A stretch of DNA of 64,000 bases from Cumulibacter soli. Lineage in GTDB: Bacteria > Actinomycetota > Actinomycetes > Mycobacteriales > Antricoccaceae. The stretch covers positions 1 through 64,000 of the forward strand of contig NZ_SMSG01000002.1 in the NCBI RefSeq assembly GCF_004382795.1, written 5' to 3'. The translations under genes were made by a program, and so were the position numbers. Under the pieces are notes generated by a model. That model had not been told where the DNA came from, did no database searches, and saw nothing but the letters and a program-made list of their open reading frames with translations. Positions 40,294 through 49,264 of this stretch are shown piece by piece (the first letter of the stretch is position 1; each line of letters begins with the position of its first letter).

Positions 40294-41211
40294 ATGGATT
40301 TCGCGCTGCGCAGCCTCGTTGAACCGGTGTCGGCGACAGCGAAGACCGCTACCGGGGACTTCTACCGGTCAAGGCCTCGCGGCTTCGCAGTATCCGGCTA
40401 CGACGAACTACTGAAGGTGCGCGCCCAACGCCACTATCAGTTCGGCGGAAATGACCGCGCTGTTGTCGCATCGGTGGCCGCCTCGGATCGAGGCGTACCT
40501 GTCAGGATCATCGAACCGCGCGAGCGTCCGGCCGTCGGTGTCCTCCTGCATTTCCCAGGCGGAGGGTTCTATCTGAGCTCGGCCGCCGCCGATGACGAGC
40601 GGAACGCCCGCCGTGCGGACGCCACAGGACTCACGATCGTCAGCGTCAACTATCGCCTTGCTCCGGAGAACCCGTGGCCCGCCGCGCCCGACGACTGCGT
40701 CGCAGTCGCCGAGTGGCTCGTCAATTGCGCAACCGACCGTTTCGGAACCGACCGGCTACTGATCGGCGGATTCTCGGCGGGTGCGACGTTAGCCGCTGCT
40801 ACCGCGCTGCGATTACGGCACATCGGAATCGTCGAGGCATTCAGCGGAACGCTGCTGGAAGCAGGCACCTATGACATGAGCGCACACGCGCCGTCCGGTC
40901 ACACAGTCCTCGACGACTACTTCGTCGAGGCGTACGTCGGCCACGTCGCGGACCGCTGCAACCCCGACATTTCCCCGGCGTACGGCGATTTACGAGGCTT
41001 ACCGCCCACGCTGCTCGTCGTCGGAAGCGACGACGTCGTGCTGCCCGACAGCCTTCTCATGGCCGCCCGGCTATCGGCAGCGAGCAACGACGTCGACCTT
41101 CGGATATACCCCGGCGTCCCACACGGCTTCTCCAACCACCCGACCCCGATCGGCCGCAGAGCGTTGGCGGATATCGATACGTGGCTGCTCGACGCGCTTG
41201 CTCACGCGTAA
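40294..41211 (+). CDS. alpha/beta hydrolase (HSL/esterase family)
   Basis: 305-aa hormone-sensitive-lipase-type esterase. The oxyanion motif HGGG appears as HFPGGG (near 90), the nucleophile elbow is GGFSAGA (near 158), the acid is in VGSDDVVLPDS (near 250) and the histidine in VPHGF (near 277). ATG 40294 is preceded at six bases by TAGCCT and lacks a Shine-Dalgarno, again a leaderless-type start. Substrate unknown. Confidence 0.87.
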   Translation: MDFALRSLVEPVSATAKTATGDFYRSRPRGFAVSGYDELLKVRAQRHYQFGGNDRAVVASVAASDRGVPVRIIEPRERPAVGVLLHFPGGGFYLSSAAADDERNARRADATGLTIVSVNYRLAPENPWPAAPDDCVAVAEWLVNCATDRFGTDRLLIGGFSAGATLAAATALRLRHIGIVEAFSGTLLEAGTYDMSAHAPSGHTVLDDYFVEAYVGHVADRCNPDISPAYGDLRGLPPTLLVVGSDDVVLPDSLLMAARLSAASNDVDLRIYPGVPHGFSNHPTPIGRRALADIDTWLLDALAHA

Positions 41212-41317
41212 GCGACCCGCGGTTCGAGCAGCAGATCCGTCGACAGCGCGGCGTGATCCATCGCAGCCACCGAGGCACCACGAACGAGATCTCAGGCGTG
41301 ACGCCTGCTGGTTCGGG

Positions 41318-41683
41318 CTAGCTGTCGGTGACGATCTCGTCCGCACGCTGCGCAATCCAACTGACCAAGGGCATCATGACCTGAATCAGTTCGATACCAA
41401 GGTCGGTCAGGTCGTATTCAACCCGCGGCGGTACTTCCGGATACGCCGTACGCGCGACAAATCCGTCGGCCTCAAGCGTGCGCAACGTCGAGGCGAGCAT
41501 CTTCTCGCTGATCCCGTCGACCTCACGTCGCAGTTCGCCCCAACGCTTGGTCCCGGCGGCCAAGGCGCTGAGCACCAATACGCCCCACTTACTCATCACG
41601 TGGTCCAGGACAACGCGCGTCGGGCACCCGTGAGTAAAGACATCGGGGTTATTCGACCGTAATTCCGCAAGACTTACCTTCAC
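41318..41683 (-). CDS. HxlR-family transcriptional regulator (QorR-like)
   Basis: 121-aa winged-helix regulator of the HxlR/DUF24 family. It has the family N-terminus with a conserved cysteine (Cys20 in THGCPTR), which in QorR, HypR and similar proteins senses oxidants or quinones by thiol modification. Start GTG 41683 with AAGG upstream. Divergent from the QorB-like reductase; the same arrangement is known for qorR-qor2 of Corynebacterium. Predicted to repress both genes through the GGTACC repeats in between. Confidence 0.9.
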   Translation of the reverse strand: MKVSLAELRSNNPDVFTHGCPTRVVLDHVMSKWGVLVLSALAAGTKRWGELRREVDGISEKMLASTLRTLEADGFVARTAYPEVPPRVEYDLTDLGIELIQVMMPLVSWIAQRADEIVTDS

Positions 41684-41715
41684 GTAGGTACCTTACGTTA
41701 AAGTGGGTACCTCTC
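41684..41715. promoter_or_regulatory. candidate operator of the HxlR-type regulator
   Basis: GTAGGTACCTTAC (41684-41696) and GTGGGTACCTCTC (41703-41715) are direct repeats 19 bp apart, each centred on the palindrome GGTACC. HxlR-family sites typically contain GTAC half-sites. The first touches the regulator's start codon, so autoregulation is likely. Confidence 0.6.
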
Positions 41716-41792
41716 GTCCGGAATGTTCCAGCAGGCGCCGGTCGTTGCGCTTCCGGTAGCCGTCATCCCGACGGCCGAAGGGAGCATCAGCC

Positions 41793-42653
41793 ATGACCAT
41801 CCTCATCACTGCCGCATCAGGCCAGCTCGGCGGCCTGGTCGTCGACGCCATACTAGATCGGGGTGTCGCACCAGAACGCGTCATCGCGACCGCACGCGAC
41901 ACCGCGAAACTGAGCCACTTCTCCGACCGCGGCGTTCGTACGGCCCCGCTCGACTACGACGACCCGGCCACCATTGCTGCCGCCCTGGACGGGGTCGAGA
42001 GCGTGCTGCTCGTCTCCTCGAATGCCGTCGGCGGCAGGGTCGACGGCCACCGCAACGTCATCACAGCCGCTAAGGACGCCGGTGTATCGAAGCTGGTCTA
42101 CACCAGCGCCCCGAACGCGACGACCGCGGACTTTGTCATGGCTCCCGATCACAAGGCGACCGAGGAAGCGATCACCTCCTCGGGAGTTCCGGCGGTGATC
42201 CTGCGCAACAACTGGTACACCGAGAACTACATCGACACGGTGCGTCAGGCAGCCCAGACCTCGACGATCGTGGCGAGCGCCGGCGATGGCCGGGTGGCGA
42301 GCGCATCGCGCGCTGACTTCGCCGCGGCTGCCGCCACCGTGCTCATCGAGGACGGCCACCTCGGGCAGGTGTACGAACTCGCCGGCGACGTCGCATGGAA
42401 CTTCACCGAACTCGCGGACGCCGCTTCGCAACTACTCGGCCGCGAGGTGACCTACAGCGCGCTTTCCTACGACGAGCACGTGCAGTCGCTGCAAGAGGCT
42501 GGGCTCGACGACGGGACCGCGAACTTCGTGGCCGCTATCGATGACGGCATCCGTCGCGGCGTCCTCGCCGGCACGGACGGGACGCTCGCTCGCCTCATCG
42601 GTCGCCCAACGACTCCGCTGATCGAAGGGTTGCGCACCGCGCTCGAGAGATAA
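41793..42653 (+). CDS. NmrA-like NAD(P)H:quinone oxidoreductase (QorB-like)
   Basis: 286-aa atypical short-chain dehydrogenase with the cofactor motif TAASGQLGG at residues 6-14 and the NmrA fold (VSKLVYTSAPNA near 107). QorB-type enzymes reduce quinones with NADPH, protecting from quinone stress. ATG 41793 has GGGAG eight bases upstream. Divergently paired with an HxlR regulator that carries the redox cysteine, which supports a quinone-detoxification role. Confidence 0.85.
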   Translation: MTILITAASGQLGGLVVDAILDRGVAPERVIATARDTAKLSHFSDRGVRTAPLDYDDPATIAAALDGVESVLLVSSNAVGGRVDGHRNVITAAKDAGVSKLVYTSAPNATTADFVMAPDHKATEEAITSSGVPAVILRNNWYTENYIDTVRQAAQTSTIVASAGDGRVASASRADFAAAAATVLIEDGHLGQVYELAGDVAWNFTELADAASQLLGREVTYSALSYDEHVQSLQEAGLDDGTANFVAAIDDGIRRGVLAGTDGTLARLIGRPTTPLIEGLRTALER

Positions 42654-42660
42654 GCGAGGG

Positions 42661-42687
42661 GTCCAGCAGGACGACGTCCTGTTGGAC
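42661..42687. terminator. bidirectional terminator between qorB-like and sugar-dehydrogenase genes
   Basis: 12-bp stem GTCCAGCAGGAC / GTCCTGTTGGAC with one G-T pair and a 3-nt loop, 8 bp after the QorB-like stop and before the convergent gene's stop at 42731. Confidence 0.65.
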
Positions 42688-42730
42688 TGATGACCGACGC
42701 CGTCGGTCCCGCATTGGCGGTGGGGTTCGG

Positions 42731-43894
42731 TCAGTCGAGGCCAATCCGCAGGACGCAGTCGTCGTCGGGCCCCGGGTCGCCGCGTCCATCGGTGTTGTTC
42801 GTGAGCACCCACAGCGACCCGTCGGCGCCGACGACATCGCGCAGTCGGCCATGCTCGCTCACCATGTGCTCGGACCAGGCCGAGGTGTCGGCCAACGGCA
42901 CCTCGCGCAGCCGCTCACCGCGCAGGTTGGCGATCCAGATCGACCCGGCGGCGATGGTCATCCCGCTGGGGCTCGCGTCGTCCGGGGACCACTGCTGGAT
43001 CGGGTCGACGAAGCGGTCGTCGTCGGCGACGCCTTCGACAGTCGGCCAGCCGTAGTTGAGGCCAGGTTCGATCACATTGAGTTCGTCCCAGGTGTCCTGC
43101 CCGAACTCGGTGGCATACATCGTGTCGTCGTCCCAGGCCAAGCCCTGGGGGTTGCGGTGCCCGAGACTGTAGACAGGCGAGCCGTCGAACGGGTTGTCGC
43201 TCGGCACCCCTCCGTCCGCAGTGAGGCGCAAGATCTTCCCGGACAGGGAATCCAGATCCTGGGCGTCCTGGCTGTTTCCGGCGTCGCCCACGGTCACGTA
43301 GAGCATGTCGTCCGGTCCGAAGGCGATTCGGCCGCCGTTGTGGTAACTCGCAGACGGTATGCCGTCGAAGATAACCTCCGGCTCGCCGAGGCCGAGTGAC
43401 CCCGGATCACCGGTCAGGTCGAAACGCTCCAGGCGGTTCTCATCCCCGGCGGTGAGGTAGGCGAAGAGGAAGCCCTCGCGGACGGTTATGCCGAGCAGGC
43501 CGCCCTCGCCCATTGGCGTCACGCCTGCAATCGTGCCGACCTCGCGCGCAGCGCCGTCCCCATCGAGTTCGAGGATGCGGCCGGAGTCCCGTTCGCTGAG
43601 CAACGCGGTATCGCCATCGAAAGCGATCGACCACGGCGCTTCGAGTCCGGAGGCAAGCACCGTGACGCTCCCTCCAGCCGCATCAGCGCTGGAGGACGCC
43701 GATCCGCACTGCTGCCCCGAGGGCGCTTCCTCAGGTTCATCAGCGCACCCAACCATCAGCCCTGAGGCGGCAAGCGGCACCACCAGGGCTGCGAACCTGC
43801 TCAGGCTTCTGCCCGCAGACAGACCGCGCTCGCTTGGGTTGTCCTTACCCCGCCGCGACGTGAGGAAATCGCGCCGTTCTGCCCTGTCGTCCAT
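42731..43894 (-). CDS. PQQ-type glucose/sorbosone dehydrogenase-like lipoprotein
   Basis: 387-aa exported beta-propeller of the soluble glucose dehydrogenase family (GSDH). Starts with a basic region, a hydrophobic segment and lipobox LMVGC (Cys near 50). Family features: ASGLEAPWSIAF near the start, GEGGLLGITV, NGGRIAFGPDDMLYVTVGD, and GHRNPQGLAWDD, which carries a PQQ/catalytic-site histidine region. ATG 43894 has TACCTT six bases upstream (leaderless type). Whether it binds PQQ or is a structural homologue is unknown; no PQQ synthesis genes are in the window. Confidence 0.83.
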   Translation of the reverse strand: MDDRAERRDFLTSRRGKDNPSERGLSAGRSLSRFAALVVPLAASGLMVGCADEPEEAPSGQQCGSASSSADAAGGSVTVLASGLEAPWSIAFDGDTALLSERDSGRILELDGDGAAREVGTIAGVTPMGEGGLLGITVREGFLFAYLTAGDENRLERFDLTGDPGSLGLGEPEVIFDGIPSASYHNGGRIAFGPDDMLYVTVGDAGNSQDAQDLDSLSGKILRLTADGGVPSDNPFDGSPVYSLGHRNPQGLAWDDDTMYATEFGQDTWDELNVIEPGLNYGWPTVEGVADDDRFVDPIQQWSPDDASPSGMTIAAGSIWIANLRGERLREVPLADTSAWSEHMVSEHGRLRDVVGADGSLWVLTNNTDGRGDPGPDDDCVLRIGLD

Positions 43895-44164
43895 GCTGCA
43901 AAGGTAGGCCGAGCAGCGACCACTTGGGGCCGCTCGTGGTCTCGACCAAGCAGGATTTCCGTGCACGCCTGAACCGTGTGGATGCTGGTGGTGACTCGAC
44001 ACCAGCGATCCAGCCAGCGCGGAGGTCGCTCAGCCGGTGGTTTCGGCCGGACCCTCAGCGGCAACATCTCGCTGTCCACCACCTGGTCATCCGTCCGGCT
44101 GAAGCTCCTGGGATAAACGCTTGCGGAGAATGCGTTCATGACATTGGGAAGCAGCGGCCACATG
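43895..44164. other. intergenic region
   Basis: 270 bp between the sugar-dehydrogenase-like gene and the SMI1/KNR4 pseudogene. Contains the TACCTT -10 (43906-43901, minus). No coding frame with recognisable features was found. Confidence 0.35.
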
Positions 44165-44708
44165 TCAAACTTGCAACCAGAGGCCCACGTCATCGCTGAT
44201 TGTGTAGGACCCAGAAGCCAGTTTCTCGGCGTAACTCGACAACCAGGCGCGGTAGGAGCCGAACTCGGGTGCCGGGGTGAATCCGTCACTAGGCAAGTAG
44301 ATCACCTGACCGATCTCACCCGCTGGGAGCGGGTCGAGATCGAGCGCGTATCCCTGGCCTTCGGCGTCTGAGAACTGCAGCCAGCCCCGGCAGTTCGCTA
44401 AGGGCCTAACCTTGTCCGACGTCGGCGAGCATGTCGGACTGCTCGACCATCGCCCTGGCGCTCAGTAGCGTGTGGTGGTCGTACAGGGCCAGCAGCCTGG
44501 TCGGGTTGTCTTGACCATCGTGGCGGCGAAGGCTCTGGAGGAGATCCGCTGGCAGGTCCCGGCCGACGGTCAGGGCGAGCCGGTCGAGATCGGCCTCCGC
44601 AGCGGGGCCGCGGAGAGTTGCCGCGACGTCAGGACTGAGCTCCCTGAGTGTGCGCTCGATGGTGTCCCAGGCATCGTCGATATTCACGCCCCCACCATAA
44701 ACTTCCAA
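44165..44708 (-). pseudogene. SMI1/KNR4 family protein, frameshifted
   Basis: The N-terminal half (44708-44406, with AWDTIERTLRELSPDVAATL and LPADLLQSLRRHDGQD) ends early at TAG 44408-44406. The C-terminal half continues in another frame from about 44419 as SDKVRPLANCRGWLQFSD, then LDLDPLPAGEIGQVIYLP, and stops at TGA 44167-44165. Together they give a normal SMI1/KNR4 domain of about 175 aa, so a one-base-type frameshift near 44410-44420 broke the gene, unless it is a sequencing error. Start could be TTG 44708 or GTG 44687. SMI1 proteins are often immunity or scaffold proteins; no toxin gene is nearby. Confidence 0.78.
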
Positions 44709-44819
44709 ACGAGCGCCCGATCCGCGTCGACTTCCACAGAAGACCAGTCATCCTCGAAGAACACGTGCGGTTTGAGGAGAATCTGGTCTGCCCATTAGCC
44801 GATCCGAGTGAGCAGGCGT

Positions 44820-45665
44820 CTAGTTCGTGGCCCGTGATCTGCGCTGGCAGCGGGGGCACGAGTAGCTCGAGCGGTTCATGAACTGCTGGCGCACGATCGG
44901 CGTACCGCACCGAGAACACGGGCGATCCCGTTGTCCGTAGGCATTCAACGAGCGATCGAAGTACCCCGAAGCGCCATTCACGTTCACGTACAAAGCGTCG
45001 AACGACGTACCGCCCTGCGCGAGCGCTTCGCGCATCACCTGCTCGGCGGCCTGCAGTACGCCGCGGATCTGCGCCCGCGACAGCCGGTCGGTCAGCCGTT
45101 CACCGTGCAGCCGCGCCGCCCATAACGCCTCATCGGCGTAGATATTGCCGATTCCGGAGACCACACTCTGATCCAGCAGCGCCCGCTTGATGCCGGTGTG
45201 CCGTCGTCGGATGCGCGTCACGACGTCCTCGATCGCGAACTCGGGATCAAACGGATCACGAGCGATATGTGCGATAGGCGCAGGCAACTGCGCCCCGCCT
45301 TCATCGACCAGTAGGTGTCCGAAAGTACGTTGATCGACGAAGCTCAGCGCCCCACCACCATCGTCGAACTCCAGTCGCACCCGTTCGTGCACAGCCGGCA
45401 GGTGCCCTTCCGCCAGGACGAGGACCTGACCGCTCATTCCCAGGTGCACCAGCAGCGCGTCGTCACAGTCCAACTGCAGCCATAGATACTTACCGCGGCG
45501 CGCGGTGCCGGTGATGGTGACGCCTTGCAGAAGTGCCTCGATCGGCGCGCCGACGTGGCGGCGTACGGCTCGTGGATGACGCACGGTGGCGTGCGAGATA
45601 CGGCGGCCGACAAAGTGATCGTGGATGCCCGCGCGCACCACTTCGACCTCGGGTAACTCGGGCAT
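44820..45665 (-). CDS. mutM: bifunctional DNA-formamidopyrimidine glycosylase/AP lyase (MutM/Fpg)
   Basis: 281-aa repair enzyme that removes 8-oxoguanine and formamidopyrimidines. Processed N-terminus MPELPEVE with catalytic Pro2 and Glu3, the helix-two-turn-helix region ([18 protein letters not shown]), and a C-terminal zinc finger with CSRCG...CPRC. The gene begins one base after the rnc stop, in the conserved rpmF-rnc-mutM order. Confidence 0.97.
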   Translation of the reverse strand: MPELPEVEVVRAGIHDHFVGRRISHATVRHPRAVRRHVGAPIEALLQGVTITGTARRGKYLWLQLDCDDALLVHLGMSGQVLVLAEGHLPAVHERVRLEFDDGGGALSFVDQRTFGHLLVDEGGAQLPAPIAHIARDPFDPEFAIEDVVTRIRRRHTGIKRALLDQSVVSGIGNIYADEALWAARLHGERLTDRLSRAQIRGVLQAAEQVMREALAQGGTSFDALYVNVNGASGYFDRSLNAYGQRDRPCSRCGTPIVRQQFMNRSSYSCPRCQRRSRATN

Positions 45666-46436
45666 CTACTCGGCCGCGGGCGCTGCCCGCTCCGGCGAGT
45701 CAGCCGCGCTGTGCGTTTCGGTGAGCATCAACGAAGTGTCGCGAGCAGCTTCCTGCTCAGCTTCTTTCTTGCTGCGTCCGGTCCCCATGCCGTACGTCGT
45801 TTCGCCAACAAGCACGTGAGCTGTGAAAAACCGGCTGTGATCGGGACCGGTCTGCTCGACCCGGTACACCGGACTCGCCAACCCGAGCGCGGCGCATTGT
45901 TCCTGCAGGTGCGTTTTCCAATCCAGGCCCGCGCCGGTTTCGACCGCAGCCTCGATCTCTGGGATCAGCACGCGCAGTACGACCGACGCGGCGACCTGCG
46001 GCCCGAGATCGATGTGGATCGCACCGAGCACGGCTTCGAACGCATCGGCGAGTATCGAGTCCTTATCGGCGCCGCCGGTTACCACTTCACCGCGGCCCAG
46101 CAGAACTAGTTCACCCAGTCCGCCGTCACCCAGCCCGCGGGCAATCTCGGCCAACGCTCGCATGTTGACCACCGCGGAACGTAGCTTCGCCAACCGGCCC
46201 TCAGGCAGGTCGGGGTATGCGCGATACAGGTGCTCGGTGACGTGCAGACCAAGCACCGCATCGCCGAGGAATTCCAGCCGCTCGTTCTGCGGCAGGCCGC
46301 CGTGCTCGTAGGCGTACGAGCGGTGTGTCAGCGCGAGCGCCAGCGACGCCGGCGGCTCGTCAATTCCCAGGGAAGCACAAAGATGAGCGACTGCCTCTTC
46401 AGGCAGATCGCTCACCGTTGGCAGATCCTTAGTCAC
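45666..46436 (-). CDS. rnc: ribonuclease III
   Basis: 256-aa double-strand-specific RNase that processes rRNA precursors. The signature [12 protein letters not shown] is at about 51-62, the second acidic pair in [15 protein letters not shown] near 125, and a dsRNA-binding domain at about 170-240. Start GTG 46436, 17 bp after rpmF. Confidence 0.97.
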   Translation of the reverse strand: MTKDLPTVSDLPEEAVAHLCASLGIDEPPASLALALTHRSYAYEHGGLPQNERLEFLGDAVLGLHVTEHLYRAYPDLPEGRLAKLRSAVVNMRALAEIARGLGDGGLGELVLLGRGEVVTGGADKDSILADAFEAVLGAIHIDLGPQVAASVVLRVLIPEIEAAVETGAGLDWKTHLQEQCAALGLASPVYRVEQTGPDHSRFFTAHVLVGETTYGMGTGRSKKEAEQEAARDTSLMLTETHSAADSPERAAPAAE

Positions 46437-46453
46437 GGGTTATCCCCGCGACA

Positions 46454-46633
46454 TCAGACCTCGAGGACCTGGCGGCCCGCGTAGTGTCCACAGTTGCCGC
46501 ACGCGGTGTGCGGACGAACGGGGGCCCCGCAGGCCTTGTTCGCGCACGTGGTCAGCGCGGTCGGCGTGGTCTTCCACTGCGAACGCCGCGAGTGGGTGTT
46601 CGCGCGGGACTTCTTACGCTTGGGAACGGCCAC
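46454..46633 (-). CDS. rpmF: 50S ribosomal protein bL32
   Basis: 59-aa ribosomal protein. Translating from GTG 46633 gives MAVPKRKKSRANTHSRRSQW, then a zinc-binding pattern with four cysteines (Cys30, Cys35, Cys45, Cys48), ending VLEV and TGA at 46456-46454. GGAGAAG precedes the start. It lies between the DUF177 gene and rnc, its usual place. The zinc-binding form suggests no obvious adaptation to zinc shortage for this copy. Confidence 0.95.
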   Translation of the reverse strand: MAVPKRKKSRANTHSRRSQWKTTPTALTTCANKACGAPVRPHTACGNCGHYAGRQVLEV

Positions 46634-46698
46634 AGTTCTTCTCCTACTATCGGGTACTTCTATTTGACAAGCTCAGGTTGGCGCCGCGGCGCCGCCCA

Positions 46699-47271
46699 CT
46701 ACTGTTCGGTGCTGCCGAACTTCTCCTGCAGCGCCGCCCATCGCGGGTCAATCATTTCGTGGTGATGATCGTCTGGCAGGTCCTCCAGGCGCTCACCGCA
46801 GTCCGCACACAGCCCCAGGCAATCGGGGCGGCACAGCGGGGTCAGCGGGACCGCCAGGACGATCGCATTACGCACCACCGGCTCGAGGTCGATACGGTCA
46901 TCGATCAACCGCGCGACCTCGTCCTCGTCGGTCGTCTCCTCGGTAGCGCTGCCCGGATACGCGAACAACTCCACGATTCGCTCGGACAGCACCTGCTCCA
47001 CCGGGTCCAGGCAACGTCCACACTCACCGTGTGCCGTGGCGCTGACCGTGCCGGAGACCAGCACGCCCTCGGCGACCGACTCGAGCCGTAGATCGAGGTC
47101 GACCTCATCCTCGAGGTCAACCTTCATCAAGTCGACACCGAGCTCGTCCAGTGCCGGCGCCGTACGATTCACCTGCAGCATCGCTCCCGGGCGACGACCA
47201 AGTTCCCGCGTGTCGAGCACATATGGGCCCGACGCGGGGTGCTTACGCGCGTGAGCGCGGTCTGTAGTCAT
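46699..47271 (-). CDS. DUF177 (YceD) family protein
   Basis: 190-aa protein of the YceD family, linked in other bacteria to 23S rRNA accumulation, always near rpmF. The family CxxC pairs are present: CGRC near 85, and CRPDCLGLCADCG near 150. ATG 47271 is the start. Upstream of rpmF by 65 bp and probably in one transcript with it. Confidence 0.9.
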   Translation of the reverse strand: MTTDRAHARKHPASGPYVLDTRELGRRPGAMLQVNRTAPALDELGVDLMKVDLEDEVDLDLRLESVAEGVLVSGTVSATAHGECGRCLDPVEQVLSERIVELFAYPGSATEETTDEDEVARLIDDRIDLEPVVRNAIVLAVPLTPLCRPDCLGLCADCGERLEDLPDDHHHEMIDPRWAALQEKFGSTEQ

Positions 47272-47414
47272 CTCACCTGGTGCGATACGAAGGTGTCTCG
47301 CACGAGTCCGCCTCGACGAGTGGCCCGGATTTCCGAACCAGCGGACAAGGTTACCTCAGCAGCGCTAGGCCTGGCGAGCCTCACGCGGTCGACTGCCGCG
47401 GTTGCCGACGAAGA

Positions 47415-48131
47415 TCACACTCGATCGTCGGGGTAGTAATCCGCGCGCCCACCCGAGCGTCGGCCGTGCGCGGCATCGCGACCGCGTTCGACCGTCGCGC
47501 TGAGCTTCTGCAGCGTCAGCGACAGGTTCGCGAGCTGGTCCTCGACGTACTCGTCGGCATCGGAGCGCAATTTCGCAGCCTCCCGCTCCGCCTGACTGCG
47601 CACGTCCTCGGCGGCGTTCACCGCGGCGCGGTGCACTTCGTGATCCGAGACCAGGCGGGCGTGCTCATCGTGCGCCGCCTGGACTGTGCCGTCGGCCTTG
47701 GCGCGAGCGGTCTCCCCGATCGCGGTGGCCTCCGCCTGGGCGCCGGCGACGATCCGGTCGGCGTCGCTGTTCGCCTTGTCGATGGTGCGCTGCTGGTACT
47801 CGTCGGTCTCGCTGGTCACGCGCTGCCGGTAGTCGTCGGCCTCGGCGGTCGTACGCTCAGCGCTCTCGCGCGCCTCCACGACCAGCCGGTTGGCCTCGTT
47901 GTTACACGACTCTTCGACTCGAGCGGCCTCGTCACGAGCGGACGTGATGATGTCGTCGCGCTGCTCCAGGATCTCGCGGGCGTCCTCGAGTCCGCCCGGA
48001 AACGCGTCACGCAGGTCGTCGAGCAGATCGAGCAGCACCGGTCGGTTAATGATCGCGGACGACGACATCGGCACGCCCTTGGCGTTTTCGACCGCGTCGA
48101 TAATTTCATCGAGAATCTCAAAAACCCGCAT
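47415..48131 (-). CDS. coiled-coil DivIVA-like protein (Rv2927c-like)
   Basis: 238-aa, highly charged protein, mostly alpha-helical coiled coil from residue 45 to 220 (heptad-rich RDEAARVEES...TTAEADDYRQR). The N-terminus RVFEILDEIIDAVENAK resembles DivIVA/SepIVA-type proteins. Position before the DUF177-rpmF-rnc genes matches the mycobacterial Rv2927c gene. Probably associated with the cell envelope growth machinery, but this is inference. Confidence 0.8.
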   Translation of the reverse strand: MRVFEILDEIIDAVENAKGVPMSSSAIINRPVLLDLLDDLRDAFPGGLEDAREILEQRDDIITSARDEAARVEESCNNEANRLVVEARESAERTTAEADDYRQRVTSETDEYQQRTIDKANSDADRIVAGAQAEATAIGETARAKADGTVQAAHDEHARLVSDHEVHRAAVNAAEDVRSQAEREAAKLRSDADEYVEDQLANLSLTLQKLSATVERGRDAAHGRRSGGRADYYPDDRV

Positions 48132-48163
48132 CCGCGTGCACTTCCCTATCCGTGTGGACTCAC

Positions 48164-48706
48164 TTAGGCGTCGGCGTTCTCAGCCAGCCTCTTCATCAGC
48201 GCGTCGTACGCCGCTCGGGACAGAAAACTGCGCACGTCGCCGCCGTTGGTGGCGACTTCCTTCACCAGGCTCGAGGATATGTAAGAGTGCTCCGGGTTCG
48301 TTGTCAAAAAGAGCGTTTCGACCCCAGCGATTTTGTGATTCATCTGCGACATCTGGATTTCGTAGTCGAAATCGGTCGCGACCCGCAGGCCCTTCACGAT
48401 CGCCGAGACGTTGTTCTGGGTGCAGTAATCCACCAGCAGGCCGCTCATCGAATCGACCCGCACGTTGTCCAGACCGGCTTCGGCGGCCGTCTCCAGCACG
48501 AGTTGCTGGCGCTCCTCGAGAGTGAAAAGCGTCTTCTTACTCGGGTTCACCAGCGACAACGCGATGACCTCATCGAAGATCTGCGCCGCTCGCGCGATGA
48601 TGTCCAGATGTCCGTTGTGCAACGGATCGAAGGAGCCGGGACACACCGCCCTACGGATCGGTCGAGAGATGCTCTGCGGTGCTGAAGATTCGGGCTGCGC
48701 GCTCAT
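48164..48706 (-). CDS. coaD: pantetheine-phosphate adenylyltransferase
   Basis: Transfers AMP from ATP to phosphopantetheine in CoA synthesis. 180 aa from ATG 48706, which overlaps the rsmD stop as ATGA. After a roughly 20-residue extension the nucleotidyltransferase motif CPGSFDPLHNGHLDI contains the HxGH (HNGH), and SSSLVKEVA near the C-terminus holds the ISSS-type phosphate site. A 78-bp longer frame is rejected. Confidence 0.96.
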   Translation of the reverse strand: MSAQPESSAPQSISRPIRRAVCPGSFDPLHNGHLDIIARAAQIFDEVIALSLVNPSKKTLFTLEERQQLVLETAAEAGLDNVRVDSMSGLLVDYCTQNNVSAIVKGLRVATDFDYEIQMSQMNHKIAGVETLFLTTNPEHSYISSSLVKEVATNGGDVRSFLSRAAYDALMKRLAENADA

Positions 48707-49260
48707 AGTGGCCGACCGTACCAAAGCACTGTTTCGCCGTACCGCCGCTGGTTCAACGCTTCGATGCCGTCCGGCCAGTCCCAATCACTGCGCCGATCAC
48801 GCTCCAGCACCAGCAGCCCGTCCCGATCAATGACCGCATCGTTGAGGATTCGCCGAATGTGCTCGGCGATCTCGTCAGCGTCGTCGGCGTACGGCGGATC
48901 CAGGAACACGACATTCGCGCTGAGCCCGTGCAGCCCGGCGAGCGCCACCGACACGCTGCTGGTGATCACCTGGGCCCGATCCTCGAGCCGCAACTCTCGC
49001 ACGTTCGCGGCTATCACCCGTGACGCCTCTTTGGCGGATTCGACCAGGACGGCGCGCGGTGCACCGCGACTGAGGGCTTCTAGGCCGACCGCGCCGCTGC
49101 CGGCGTACAGGTCGAGAAACGGCCCGTCGGCGAGGTCGACGCGCGCAGCCAGCGAGGAGAACAGTGCTTCGCGGGTCCGATCGGAGGTCGGCCGCGTCCC
49201 GCGTCCGCTAGGTGTGGCTAACCGACGGCCACCGAACTCGCCGGCGATGATGCGGCTCAT
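48703..49260 (-). CDS. rsmD: 16S rRNA (guanine966-N2)-methyltransferase
   Basis: 185-aa SAM-dependent methyltransferase with the RsmD start MSRIIAGEFGGRRLATP, the motif I loop LDLYAGSGAVGLEA and the catalytic DPPY (VFLDPPYADD). Starts 4 bp after the recG stop; overlaps coaD by four bases. The recG-rsmD-coaD order is conserved in actinomycetes. Confidence 0.96.
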   Translation of the reverse strand: MSRIIAGEFGGRRLATPSGRGTRPTSDRTREALFSSLAARVDLADGPFLDLYAGSGAVGLEALSRGAPRAVLVESAKEASRVIAANVRELRLEDRAQVITSSVSVALAGLHGLSANVVFLDPPYADDADEIAEHIRRILNDAVIDRDGLLVLERDRRSDWDWPDGIEALNQRRYGETVLWYGRPL

Positions 49261-49264
49261 CGAC

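Noticed and set aside
43801-44289. 162-codon minus-strand frame between the SMI1 pseudogene and the sugar-dehydrogenase-like gene
   Set aside because: Overlaps the C-terminal SMI1 frame and the lipoprotein start; sequence has no recognisable domain.
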